Below, one piece after another: positions 8,633 to 18,028 of a stretch of DNA of 64,000 nucleotides. The notes beneath the pieces are model-generated. The model ran no database searches and was not told the DNA's origin. It was given only the letters and a program-made list of their open reading frames with translations. A program made the position numbers and the translations under genes. Position 1 is the stretch's first letter; each line of letters starts with the position of its first letter. The stretch is from positions 3,025,497 through 3,089,496 of the forward strand of contig CM043964.1 in NCBI GenBank assembly GCA_014529385.2. Reading direction: 5' to 3'. The stretch is from Adiantum capillus-veneris. Lineage: Eukaryota > Streptophyta > Polypodiopsida > Polypodiales > Pteridaceae.

Positions 8633-9093
8633 CAGTACTCTAGAGGGAACTTCTGAAGGAGGCAGCTCAACAGGGCCTTCTTGGTAAGAAGTTGGTGGAT
8701 ATCCACATGGACACTCTTTGGGGGTGTGGGGTCCACGTGCGATGTGAAAGGAGAGTCCACTTCCCCACCCCCTTCGTGTTCTTCATTTACATCAGGTTCC
8801 AAGCGAGTAGCTCTACCTAATGTTTCCATGAAACGACTAAACATACTAGTACTAGGCTATGGAGCTTCGGGAGGTGCATGGCCTTCTCTCTCAGTGTTTT
8901 GGGTAGGGTATGCTTCCATGATTTCTGAGTCGGAGGAGGAATCACTAGCGGCTATTTTAGGGTCTTGGGTGGTGCTACCTTGTGTCCTCGTTGAGGGTCT
9001 AGAGCCTATCGTGGATGGGTAATGGGTGTCCGTATGAACAGAGGCACCCTCAATATGCTCGTGTTCTAGCACCCGCCCAGAGCGTAAGTGCAT
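8626..9093 (-). pseudogene. Gag N-terminus, element A (start MHLRSGR)
   Basis: The ATG at 9093 begins MHLRSGRVLEHEH. A Met followed within a few residues by RSGR is a common beginning of plant gypsy polyproteins, so this is my choice of translation start. The region is acidic and Ser-rich (SDSSSDSEIMEAYP). TAG at 8857-8859 interrupts it, and the same frame continues with MFSRFMETLGRATRLEPD to about 8690, where it shifts phase. Upstream sequence to the primer site is non-coding leader. Confidence 0.65.
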
Positions 9094-9894
9094 GTGCTTT
9101 TGATACCCTAAGGTGTCAAAAAGCTGCTCTAGGAGGCCTTGTGACTAGTTTTTTGCGTGTTTTTTGTTTGTTTTTTTGCTTGATTTTTTAGAGCGTGTCG
9201 TGGAATGGTCCGTGTGATAGCTCGAAACGAGCGTATCGCTAGGAGGGACGCGCTGTGCTTTACAGCCCACCGTTTGGTTCTATTTTGCTCCAGAAAAGCC
9301 CGAAAACAGTCTTTTCCTAGCTGGGGAACTAGGCTCCAAATAGCAAGTCTAAGGGTGCAAGTGGGAAGAGAAGGGAGGAGAGTGGAGGACTTGCCCCACA
9401 TGCTCTCATTCCCTCTTGAGGGGGTACGGTATATATATAAGAGTGAGTCTAGTATATAACAAAAGACTGAGGACTGAGGCCTAGGCCTGGGCCTGGGCCT
9501 GGGCTTGGGCTTGGGCTTGGGGAAATGATCCCGATCAAAATTTTGGTGATCCCCCCAGTCACTCACGCTTAAATATTTTCGATTTTTTTATAACCTCCCC
9601 CTCACTCACGTTTTTATTGTTCGAATTTTTAAATTTCTTTTTTAATTTTTTTTTTAAATATTATTTGGTACGCGTTTTGATGCACGTTGACCTCACCTAA
9701 CTATTTACTGTCCCACCTACCTACTGACCTGCTAATCAATGGTTCACCTAATTACTAACCTGCTTAATTAACTAACTGTGCGCCTAACTGTGCACAAACT
9801 AGAAAACACAGAAAATTGAAACTTGACATAACTGTGCAGTGCAAACCAGAAAATGCAAAAAACGCAGAAACGCAAGAAATGCTAACTGTGTAAG
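9094..9894 (-). other. untranslated leader of element A, gag-proximal part
   Basis: This lies between the gag ATG at 9093 and the copia insertion. The remaining leader continues at 15036-15227. The part at 9560-9660 is strongly AT-rich with T runs, and 9690-9890 has scattered CTAACTGTG/CTAACTG repeats. A 145-codon minus frame (9566-9129) covers part of it, but its start is a KPKP/RPRP repeat encoded by a minisatellite. I do not regard it as a gene. Confidence 0.55.
9476..9522. repeat. hexanucleotide minisatellite (GGCCTG/GGGCTT)
   Basis: Six-base units change from CTGGGC-type to TTGGGC-type across about 47 bp, within the leader of element A. Confidence 0.85.
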
Positions 9895-9899
9895 CTGAG

Positions 9900-10126
9900 T
9901 GTTGGAATTAGGGTTGCAGAGAAACACACACAGCTTGGAGAAGACGAAGGAAGCTCAAGGCACACAATAGAGAGTGTGTTACTTAGTGTGCAATGGAAAG
10001 ATAGTTAGCCCTAGAGTGATGGGCATATATACAATGCACGGGGGAAAAAACCTCCTAAAGAGGGAAAAAATGCCCCGGCGGTCCTAGTGTGTTCACACAC
10101 ATCACTACCACATGTATATGGTAACA
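9900..10126 (-). repeat. 3' LTR of the copia element
   Basis: This 227-bp repeat begins TGTTGGAATTAGGG and ends GGTAACA on the plus strand. It is identical to 14804-15030 except at 10025. It lies left of the coding region, so it is the 3' LTR of a minus-strand element. Confidence 0.97.
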
Positions 10127-10137
10127 AATCCCCCCTG
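10127..10137 (-). other. polypurine tract of the copia element
   Basis: Minus-strand CCAGGGGGGATT directly precedes the 3' LTR. Confidence 0.8.
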
Positions 10138-10201
10138 GAGTGATGCGGTGAACGAGAGCTGGCACATGAGTAAAGGGAAGTGCCATGCCCTGAGGACAGG
10201 A

Positions 10202-11320
10202 TCAGTCCACAAAGGGGAGTAAGCCCAAAGCTTTGCGGAAAGCTTCAAGCTTCTCACGAGACAATGCCTTTGTGAAAAGATCTGCAAGGTTGTCTTGTGT
10301 TGGCACATAAGCCAAGCTGATCTCTCCTGCTGAGAGCCTCTCCCTGACATAGTGGTAATGCACCTCAATGTGCTTTGTGCGAGCATGAAAAACTGGGTTC
10401 CTCGCAACTGCCAATGCGCTCTGACTGTCAGTGTAGATAGTGTTGGCAGTGTCCTGTCCAACACCCAAGTCAGCCATAAGGCGTCTGAGCCATACACACT
10501 CAACCGTAGCTGTGAAGACTGCCCTGTACTAAGCCTCACAACTTGAAGTGGCCACAGTAGGTTGCTTCTTGCTCAACCATGATATACATGAACTCCCAAG
10601 CATGAAACAAAAACCACTTGTGGACACTCGCGTGTCAAAACAACCAACCCAATCTGAGTCCGAAAAAGCATGTAAGTCTGGCGGCAATGATCCCCCCTTG
10701 GGATAAAACAAGCCAAGATGTAAAGTGCCACTAAGGTAGCGGAAAATCCTCTTGACAGCCTGCCAATGCTTAGACCCTGGGCTATGCATAAATCTGCTGA
10801 CCTGCGAGACTGCAAACTGAATATCTAGCCTCGTGTTGCATACATAAATGAGGCAGCCAACAGCAGTTTGGTAAAGAGTGACATCAGTAGGATCGCCAGC
10901 ATCATGTAGACTCAACTTCAAACCTGTTTCCATGGGAGTGGCAATAGGTTTGCAATCCTCAAGTCCAAACTTACATAGCAATGTCTCTATGTAACTTTTC
11001 TGACACAAGGCAATACCACCATCACACTGCTTAAACTGTATACCCAAGTAATGATGCAACAGCCCCAAATCTTTCATCTTGAAAGTAGCATTCAAATCAG
11101 CCTTAAATTCAGCAATATGTCTCTCATTTGGTCCAGTGATCAGCAAATCATCAACATAAAGAACCACAATGAGAAATACATCATCCTCACGCTTTACATA
11201 CAATGTGCTTTCTGTTGGACTGTTACGAAAGCCTCGTTTAACCAAATGAGTGTCAGCTTTCTCATACCAAGCATGAGGAGATTGCTTCAACCCATACAAA
11301 GCCTTCTTACATTTGCACAC
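10202..11320 (-). pseudogene. copia reverse transcriptase C-terminus and RNase H
   Basis: The segment 11320-10529 carries KKALYGLKQSPHAWYE, the catalytic LYVDDLLITG box (residues about 56-65), HYLGIQF, and the RNase H start FSDSDWVGCFDTRVSTSGF with SWLSKKQPTVATSSCEA. TAG at 10529-10531 breaks the SSCEAxYRA box, which normally holds a Glu. The same frame continues 10528-10202 with DSQSALAVARNP, RTKHIEVHYHYVRE and DNLADLFTKALS, ending at the natural stop 65 bp before the polypurine tract. RT copies the RNA; RNase H degrades it. Confidence 0.92.
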
Positions 11321-11337
11321 TTTGTCCTCTTGTCCTT

Positions 11338-11574
11338 TTATGACAAACCGCGAGGCTGCGTTACATAAACTTCCTCAAATATGTCACCATTCAAGAAAGC
11401 AGTAACAATGTCTGATTGATGTACATCCCAACCAAAATGAGCTGCCAATGCACATAGAAAACGCACAGTAGTCATACGACAAGTGGGAGCAAAAGTCTCT
11501 TCATAATCTATGCCTTTTTGTTGTGCATAACCCTTTGCAACAAGTCGAGCCTTAATGGCGATCGATCTCACCAT
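11338..11574 (-). pseudogene. copia reverse transcriptase N-terminal segment
   Basis: It reads [62 protein letters not shown]. These are the fingers and first catalytic motif (the Asp in [11 protein letters not shown]) of copia RT. It is out of phase with both neighbours. The left junction lies in a T run (GGTTTGTC where one more T would keep phase) and the right junction shows one extra T, so both lesions are single-base length changes. Confidence 0.9.
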
Positions 11575-12943
11575 CCGGCTTGCGTTTCAACTTGTAAACC
11601 CACTTCGTACCAATGGCCTTTTTGCCAGGAGGCAAATCACATAAAGTCCATGTGTCATTCTCTATAAGTGCATCATATTCTGATTTCATGGCAGCAATCC
11701 AATTTTCTGAATTCTGCGCTTCATCAAAAGACAGAGGCTCCTCAACATCATGTAAACTAGACACAGCCAAAGCATAACAATCTGATGCATAAGATGCATG
11801 GCGAGAGCCTGAACGAGTACAACTAGATAAAGGTGCATCCAATTTACTGTCACGCAAAGTGTGCACCAGCCATTTTGGCATACCTCTAGCCTGCTCATTT
11901 TCAGCCCTTTCCTCATCAAGTACATCATGTACATCTGCATCAGTAATAGGCTGTTCTAAAACATTTTCAGAAACCCCCATAGGCTGTACATTTGCCTCAT
12001 TGGAACTTACATTCGTATTTCCACCACTGAAAAGAGGCAACAAAGTGTCATAAATGTCCTGTGAGCTTACATTACTGTCTTTAGTACATGACAGCAAGGG
12101 CTGAACAGAATCTTCCACAAACACTACATCCCGTGAAACCAAAATACGTTTTGTTTGCGGATGATACAACCTGTAACCTTTGCTTTCAGCACTGTAACCA
12201 ACAAAAATACATTTGACAGCCTTATCATCCAATTTTCTGCGCTTCACTTGTGGCACCAAAGCATATGCCAAACAGCCAAAAACACGTATGTGCTCAATCG
12301 AAGGCTTTCTATCATGCCATGCTTCATATGGAGTAATAGAGTGCAAAGCTTTCGTAGGACACCTGTTAAGTACATAAGTGGCACACATGATGGCCTCAAG
12401 CCAAAAAGAATGTGGCAAAGCTTGACTTTTGACCATACATCGTGCCATTTTCGTTAGTGACCTGTTTTTCCTCTCAGCAACACCATTTTGCTGAGGTGTA
12501 TAAGGCACTATACATTGGTGTTTTATCCCACGACTAGCCAGAAATGCATTAAATTCATGAGACATATACTCCCCCCCTCGATCGGAACGGAGGGTGCCCA
12601 TAGTACATTTTGAGACATTTTCAGCCATAGCCAAAAATTGTTTGAAGCACATAAAAACTTCGGACTTCGCTTTAAGCGGAAATACCCATGCATGCCTGGA
12701 GTAATCATCAATGAAAGTCACGAAGTACAGGTAATTGCCCAAGGTCGGAGTTTGCATGGGCCCACAAACATCACTATGCACAAGTTGCAACCTGCATGTG
12801 GCCCTAACTGAACCATCCTTTGGAAACTTAGAACGCTGCATTTTACCCAGAATACAGCCTTCACAAACATGTTTTGACAGGTGCTTCAAGAGGCGGCAAA
12901 GAAGCAACCATATCAGATTTCTGCAAACGCAGCAAACTGGCAA
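11552..12943 (-). pseudogene. copia integrase and start of reverse transcriptase
   Basis: This 463-codon segment begins in the zinc-binding region (CEGCILGKMQRSKF) and holds the DDE core: LQLVHSDVCGPM, LRSDRGGEYMSHEF, and QQNGVAERKNRSL. It continues with WLEAIMCATYVLNRCPTKAL, the copia GxxPYEAW box and VFGCLAYA. A variable acidic linker follows, then the RT entry TLCDLPPGKKAIGTKWVYKL. All three integrase catalytic acids are present. It loses phase at 11552-11574 in KPDGEI. Confidence 0.93.
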
Positions 12944-13418
12944 AATTCAGATGACCAAAACGTGCATGCCAAAGTTTTGCATCTGAAATAGCCCTTGAAT
13001 CTGCAACAGCATTTGCAAAATTTTGTCCACACTTGTCATACAAAGTGAGCTTATACAGCCCACGGCACAAAAGCCCAGATGCAACAATTTCATCACCAAA
13101 ACTGAGATCATGAACTGTACATCTGTCATCCACAAATTTGACTACAAGTCCAAGTCTAGCAAGTGCGGATACAGACAAGAGATTCTTCTTGATCCCAGGT
13201 ACATAAAGTGCATCAACAAGTGTGAAGGAACTGCCATTAGCAGCAGTGAGCACAATCTTTCCAACTCCCTGAACTGGATAAGAGGCGTTGTTGGCACAAG
13301 TGACTGAGTTCCCATGAGGGACAGACTCGAGAGAGGTAAACAATTCACGATGTGAGGTAATGTGCTTTGTAGCACCACTGTCGAAATACCACACATGTGA
13401 ATCTGCAGCAACTGACAA
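12861..13418 (-). pseudogene. copia protease and GAG-pre-integrase domain
   Basis: VWYFDSGATKHITS is the copia aspartic protease with its DSG triad, followed by NLLSVSALARLGL and the GAG-pre-integrase motif KLWHARFGHLNFASLLRL. The protease processes the polyprotein. The segment is in a different phase from both the gag segment before it and the integrase after it. Confidence 0.92.
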
Positions 13419-13489
13419 GCATGCATCATGGACAGCAGGATTGTAAGTGCACTCTGCGCTAAAAGCCCATTCTGCATCAACATCAGCAT

Positions 13490-13735
13490 CACAATCTCTT
13501 TCACAGAAGACTCAACAATGGCTGCATTTGTAGTGGAACCAGCATTTGCAGTGGAACCACCCTCTTTCTTCTTAGCCTCTTTGGCCTTCAACTTAGGACA
13601 CGACTTGATCAAGTGATCATTGGCTTTACAATAATGGCAATGCATCTTCTTTTTGCCCTTATCACCAGAATTGCCAGACGAAGCGAAGTGCTGCCAAGCA
13701 AGAAGCATTAGGAACAGAATTTTTGCCACTCGCAC
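13490..13735 (-). pseudogene. copia Gag C-terminus with CCHC zinc knuckle
   Basis: CHYCKANDHLIKSC is a CX2CX4HX4C knuckle, followed by a Lys/Glu-rich stretch (KLKAKEAKKKEGGS). It binds the element RNA during packaging. The open frame runs on to 13142, but beyond about 13490 it is out of phase with the protease and meaningless. Confidence 0.85.
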
Positions 13736-14493
13736 AAACCATAAGAAGTGGGCTGCATTACTATTACCACCCTTTCTTGAGAAGCAATAAAAGCTTGTTC
13801 AACTGCACGCTGCCTAGTCCTGTTTTTTCTAGAAAGTGACTCTTGCAAACAGCAATGGCATAATGCATCAAACTTGACAACTTCAGGATTTCCTTGGGTC
13901 ATGAGTCTCTAAGTACTAGCAAAAGTCTGGTAGGAATCTGGTAAGGCATCAAGAACAGTCTGCACAAGGGAACTGTCCGAAATGACTTCACCTGCAGAAA
14001 TGAGTTGCTCATTGATATCCTTGACACTAGCAAGGAAAGTGTCCATATCATCTTCCTCATGCATAATCTTCGACTCTAGCTCTTTACGCAGCAAAGCAAT
14101 TTTAGCCTCATTGCAGCTTGCATAAAGACCTGCTAGAATATCCCAAGCCTGTTTTGCAGATTTTTCTGAACGGATGTGAGGAATAATGGTGCGCTTCACA
14201 GACAACGCAATCAATGCATGAGCCTGCGCATCCTTAATATCCCAATGAGCTTGTTCTGCCGTAGGCAAAACAACTCTAACAGCTGCAATCCTTGCAGCAA
14301 AACCTGCAACATCCTCAACATCGCCTACATCTTCAGAACCAGGACGTACATCAATGCCCTGCACCATGTTCCAGACACCTTTTGACACAAGAACATGTTG
14401 CATCATATAAGCCCACATAGGGTAGTTGTCCCCATCCAACCTGTCCTCAGCAGCAAACATCTTGAACACATCTGTGTTGTTGTTGTCAGCCAT
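13708..14493 (-). pseudogene. copia Gag (UBN2/DUF4219 type) N-terminal region
   Basis: I choose the ATG at 14493 (MADNNNTDVFKMF). The protein shows LDGDNYPMWAYMMQHVLVSK, a bulky-residue pattern typical of copia Gag, then AKQAWDILAGLY, LRKELESKIMHEEDDMDTF and LPDSYQTFAST. TAG at 13909-13911 interrupts it. The same frame goes on with RLMTQGNPEVVKFDAL and RKNRTRQRAVEQAFIASQE to about 13770, where phase is lost. Gag forms the particle. Confidence 0.9.
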
Positions 14494-14789
14494 GGTAAAT
14501 GCTGCACCTGATGTGAAAACTGCCCGAAAATAGGAGAAATGGAGCGGGAACAACTTGTGCTATATAGCACAAACCGTAGAAGACTATAAGGCACCTGTTA
14601 TGCAGAAAACGGCACTGACAGAAAATCTGCACAAAATGACGAAATAGCCTGTGCAGTACTGCCCGTAGTGGAAACGGATCCCAAAATATTTATCGACCTG
14701 CGAACGCTCGCCAAAGCTCACTGAAATCGGAGAAAGTGAGCAGGCGTGTGCTGGAGCAGCTGGCGACTAAGCCCGGGAAGACGTGACCT

Positions 14790-14801
14790 GCTCTGATACC
14801 A
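14790..14801 (-). other. primer binding site of the copia element (tRNA-iMet)
   Basis: Minus-strand TGGTATCAGAGC, complementary to the 3' end of initiator tRNA-Met, lies two bases from the 5' LTR. Confidence 0.95.
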
Positions 14802-14803
14802 AT

Positions 14804-15030
14804 TGTTGGAATTAGGGTTGCAGAGAAACACACACAGCTTGGAGAAGACGAAGGAAGCTCAAGGCACACAATAGAGAGTGTGTTACTTAGTGTGCAATGG
14901 AAAGATAGTTAGCCCTAGAGTGATGGGCGTATATACAATGCACGGGGGAAAAAACCTCCTAAAGAGGGAAAAAATGCCCCGGCGGTCCTAGTGTGTTCAC
15001 ACACATCACTACCACATGTATATGGTAACA
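14804..15030 (-). repeat. 5' LTR of the copia element
   Basis: This is the 227-bp partner of 9900-10126. The copy of the single varying base here is G (gggcGtatat). It should contain the element's promoter; the minus strand shows TATATACGCC near 14927-14936. Confidence 0.97.
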
Positions 15031-15035
15031 CTGAG

Positions 15036-15227
15036 ATCTGAGCTTAATAGAACTAACAAAACAGAGCTTAACAGAACACAGAAAACTTGAATGCAGTCAA
15101 CAACATTGTGTCTTTCTCTACTGTTTTTGCATAACAACAATAATCAAACTTAAGCCGCGCCTTTCCTACATAAAAAATAGCTTCAATACAATTTACAGGT
15201 CGCCATTGGAGCTTCACGCGCAGCAGC
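15036..15227 (-). other. untranslated leader of element A, LTR-proximal part
   Basis: This is the sequence between the primer site and the copia insertion point, and it joins 9894 across the CTGAG duplication. No frame is recognisable. Confidence 0.6.
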
Positions 15228-15245
15228 TCCCCGGCAGCGGCGCCA
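15228..15245 (-). other. primer binding site of element A (tRNA-Asp type)
   Basis: Minus-strand TGGCGCCGCTGCCGGGGA is the primer site typical of Athila/Tat/Ogre-like plant gypsy elements. Four bases separate it from the CA end of the LTR at 15250. Confidence 0.85.
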
Positions 15246-15249
15246 AAAA

Positions 15250-15920
15250 TGTCAAGGCTAGGGACTTGCTACGCGCCGTGTGCGAGCCACAAAGGCTCAT
15301 AGCACACAGTCATACAACAGACAAGCTCACAAGGAAGAATGTTGTGTCACTCACCTTCCTGTGTAGTTGCGAATGAAGGATTCCCGCGCCGCGAAGAAGA
15401 GGGAGACGCCGCTACGCTGCGTTCAACCACCTCGCCACCGTCGTGCCGCCACAACGCTCGATCACACACACACACTCTCTCACACGTACACACACACACA
15501 CACACACAAGGAGATGGTGAAGGAGAAGGTGGAGATGGAGCAAGAGCAGCTTCTATTTCACAATGAGAGAATGAGTAAAAATTAGGTTTAGTGGCTTTTA
15601 TATGTGCTCACCCCATTCACACTTGGGCGCCCATACTTAGCCAACTAACTCCTTGAATATTCTAGTTAGAGTGCGCCTGTCATCGGCGATCACCCTTACC
15701 CTGTTCCTATTGGTCCGACAAGCCCGGTACCTGACTCTAAATAATACAACGTTTATAGATCATAGGGTGTCCGTGTGCCGTGAGGGTTAACAGTGCACAC
15801 AACAACAACCCCTATATTATATCACTAATTCACTTCCACGTGTGTAAACTAAGCACATAGCAAGTGACTCCTATAAAATAAACACTTTGCAATGAGTGAG
15901 AGTCTGAGCTCTACACAACA
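15250..15920 (-). repeat. 5' LTR of element A (outer boundary tentative)
   Basis: The inner end is firm: plus-strand TGTCAAGG directly outside the primer site. A TG...CA span closes at 15920 (CTACACAACA), giving 671 bp. It contains CA microsatellites (15463-15508) and, on the minus strand, a TATA-like CATATAAAAGCC at 15593-15604. The 45 bp left of A's 3' LTR do not clearly match the outer end, so 15920 may be wrong. Confidence 0.5.
15463..15508. repeat. CA-rich microsatellite
   Basis: Interrupted (CA)n with CTCTCT and GTA interruptions inside the LTR of element A. Confidence 0.85.
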
Positions 15921-16935
15921 TACAAGGCTTATACTATGTGATCCTAAAAATAAATGTTTTTGTCAAATTTTGATCAACAATTTAGATTACTTTTAAGTGA
16001 ATTTACTTTCAAACTATTTTATTGATTTCAAAGTCATAAAAAATATTTTATTTCTATTTTGTTTCTCACATGGATTACCTTTTATGATGTCAAATGGGCT
16101 CAAGAGGGCGCGTTGCCTTCTTATAATTTTTTTCGATCAAACATGTCTTCAATCAAAGTTTTTTTGATCGAAAGATCTTTCGTTCCAAAAAAAAATTGAT
16201 CGAAATGCTAAGAAGTTATAAGGGACACTGATTTTGCTAACATGGCACCGTATTAAAGGAGAGTATAATTTGGGTCAAGGGATAATACACCTATTATTCC
16301 TTCGTGTATTATTCGTCTCCGGAATGACGAATAATACTACTTAGATCCCATCATTGCAATTTACATATGGTTCATACCATATTCACAAACAATTGATGTC
16401 CACACACCTTGTGTAGCCTACATCAAGATTAGACCATGACGACAACAAGATCACACACCATGATCATATCCATAGGGTACACACCATAATCACATCAGTG
16501 CAACAACTGTGATTTGACGGTGTAATTGAACATTGCTCGCACCTTTTGACATGAACCATTGGTTCCCTTTTGGCAAGTTTGTGTCAATTAGCATTGAGGC
16601 CTTGCTAGCCCAAGCAGTGCAATCTAGGAATGCACCCTTTTTGCACTGCTAGGCATGCCTAGTGTGATACCAGGTTGGCGAACCAACGAGGTCTCACATT
16701 TAGGGAGAGGATGGTGGCCATGGCCTCTAGTGTAATGGCAGGTGGGCCAGGGTGGCAACATTGGATGATAGAGTGAGAGGGGGAGAGATGTATGTATAAC
16801 AAGAGTGGCAATAAACAGCGTTGGAATACAAGGGGTGATATATATGGCAGCAAATGAACAAAGGTGGGGTTCGTGGCAAGACTAGGAAGGGGGGCAGGTG
16901 TCAAGAGTCGAAAGTATCTGTGTGTCGACCGATTA
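15921..16935. other. intergenic region upstream of the PMP3-type gene
   Basis: I see no coding sequence. At about 16108-16245 there is an imperfect inverted repeat (CTTCTTATAATTTTTTTCGA against a mirrored TCGAAATGCTAAGAAG) around a TTTTTTGATCGAAAGATC core, possibly a small MITE remnant. At 16641-16656 there is a short palindrome, CTAGGCATGCCTAG. Confidence 0.45.
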
Positions 16936-16939
16936 GCAC

Positions 16940-16947
16940 TATATTAA
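16940..16947 (+). promoter_or_regulatory. possible TATA element of the PMP3-type gene
   Basis: TATATTAA lies about 130 bp before the ATG and is followed by a GA/AAG/CAG-rich stretch (16970-17075) that looks like a plant 5' untranslated region. An alternative is GATATATATGG at 16837-16847. The assignment rests on position alone. Confidence 0.3.
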
Positions 16948-17077
16948 TCTGTGATCTGCTAGAGGAGAAAAGGGAGAGAGACGAAGAAGGATACACGGTA
17001 GACCAGAAGAAGAAGAAGAAGCAGCAGCAGCAACAGCAGAAGGAGAGGAGAAGGAGAAGGAGAAGAGCAGAAGAAGG

Positions 17078-17336
17078 ATGGCGTCGGCTACATTCGTGGA
17101 TGTGCTACTGGCCATCCTTCTGCCCCCTCTGGGAGTCTTCCTCAGATACAGCTGTGGGGTACGTAACCGCCACCACTCTTGCTTTTTGCTTGCATTTGAG
17201 TTACTCAACCTCGCAATTGCTTTGCATCTCCTCCTCTTCAACGGTGATGCAGGTGGAATTTTGGATATGCTTGCTGCTCACTATCTTGGGCTACATCCCT
17301 GGCATCATCTATGCCATCTATGTGCTTGTGGGCTGA
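17078..17336 (+). CDS. RCI2: PMP3/RCI2 (LTI6, UPF0057) small membrane proteolipid, two exons
   Basis: Exon 1 (17078-17158) encodes MASATFVDVLLAILLPPLGV followed by FLRYSCG. An intron with GTACGT...GATGCAG borders (17159-17252, 94 bp, phase 0) separates it from exon 2 (17253-17336), encoding VEFWICLLLTILGYIPGIIY and AIYVLVG, then TGA. The product is 54 residues, a normal length for this family, with two membrane segments and the family signature ILPPLGVFL...CG-VEFWI...LGYIPGIIYAIY. Family members sit in the plasma membrane and are linked to cold, salt and membrane-potential responses. The ATG is preceded by an AAG/GA-rich leader (AAGAAGGATGG). No lesion is visible. It is the only convincing intact host gene here, lying between element A and a satellite array. 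Two longer open frames that read across the intron are artefacts of the unspliced sequence. Confidence 0.93.
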
Positions 17337-18028
17337 AAGCACTACAATTCGCACGCATTGTTTCAGTGGGTGGTGGCGCTGCGGGCTGGCCCCTGCCTTT
17401 CTCTGTAGTTCCACGATGTGGAAGCACCCCACATCTTATTGACCTCCTGCCATCCACCCATCACTCATTTTGGTATGTTAAGACATCGTTCTCCCGTAAG
17501 CTAGTGCTCTGGATAAGCAACCTGTTCAAATTTGTATGAATTTTGGCATAAACTCCATTGTATTAGGGTTTCTGGTGAAATATGTGATGATATATCTTCT
17601 AGAGAAAGCACCATACACTTCTAATTGAACAACGTTTGTACTCTTCCACCAATTGTGTCCAATTATGCCGCATCCCAACATCTCGTGATTGTCGGAAAAG
17701 TGCTTGGAGAGATGAGGATTGCAGTGGTTTGAATTACAATTGTCGTTACTATTTCCATCCTGTGTACATTAACACTGCCACCATCTGCCTGTTCTCAAAG
17801 CATGTGCTTGAGAATGTAGAAGCCTTCAGAGGATTAGGAAGCTTGGTAATTTTTGTTTTTAAAAAAATCACAGATCGTTAAAATAGACAGTCGGGACTGT
17901 TTTTTTTTTCCATTTGTTTCGAGTAGTATGAGCCCGTTATGCCAGATAGTGCGTTGTCATTGTGATAATTCCATTTTGACAGTTTGAGAGCTTTGGGAAC
18001 ACCAAGAAATGCCAAACTCCATATCCTT
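17337..18028 (+). other. 3' flank of the PMP3-type gene
   Basis: This presumably includes the 3' untranslated region. No clear polyadenylation site or other gene is recognised. The last part (17960-18028) leads into the first tandem unit without sharing its 5' half. Confidence 0.4.

Larger units (their letters stand above)
9895..15035 (-). mobile_element. Ty1/copia LTR retrotransposon inserted in element A
   Basis: The body is 9900-15030, flanked by the 5-bp duplication CTGAG (9895-9899 and 15031-15035). It has 227-bp LTRs, an initiator-Met primer site at 14790-14801 and a polypurine tract at 10127-10137. Minus-strand genes run gag, protease, integrase, RT, RNase H, which is the Ty1/copia order. 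The LTRs differ at one visible position (10025 A versus G in the 5' copy), so insertion is recent. Yet the single gag-pol frame has two TAG stops (13909-13911, 10529-10531) and about five frameshifts. It is a defective copy, probably mobilised in trans, or it has assembly errors. Confidence 0.95.
159..15920 (-). mobile_element. Ty3/gypsy LTR retrotransposon A (nested host of a copia element)
   Basis: Read on the minus strand: LTR end and Asp-type primer site at 15228-15250, a leader of about 1 kb split by a copia insertion, then gag, protease, RT, RNase H, integrase, an extra 3' frame, a polypurine tract (204-217) and the first 45 bp of a 3' LTR. The protease-RT-RNase H-integrase order is Ty3/gypsy. 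No chromodomain follows the integrase, and the primer site is of the Athila/Tat/Ogre kind, so a non-chromovirus is most likely. Lesions include TAG 8857-8859, TGA 7536-7538, TGA 3614-3616, TAA 1982-1984, a deletion with frameshift near 3910, and an A-run frameshift at 1235-1242. This copy is non-autonomous. The outer limit of the right LTR is uncertain. Confidence 0.8.

Noticed and set aside
9129-9566. 145-codon minus frame before gag in element A
   Set aside because: It sits in the leader, begins with a minisatellite-coded KPKP/RPRP repeat and has no recognisable domain.
15250-16393. Alternative 5' LTR of A ending at TTCACAAACA (16393)
   Set aside because: Only the last ten bases resemble the 3' LTR edge; the preceding sequence does not align, so I kept the shorter tentative span.
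16939-17241. 100-codon minus frame opposite the PMP3-type gene
   Set aside because: It is the shadow of the GA/CAG-rich leader (poly-Ser) on the other strand.
16854-17336. 160-codon plus frame ending like a PMP3 protein
   Set aside because: It reads through the intron; the spliced 54-residue model explains both halves with family-typical sequence.
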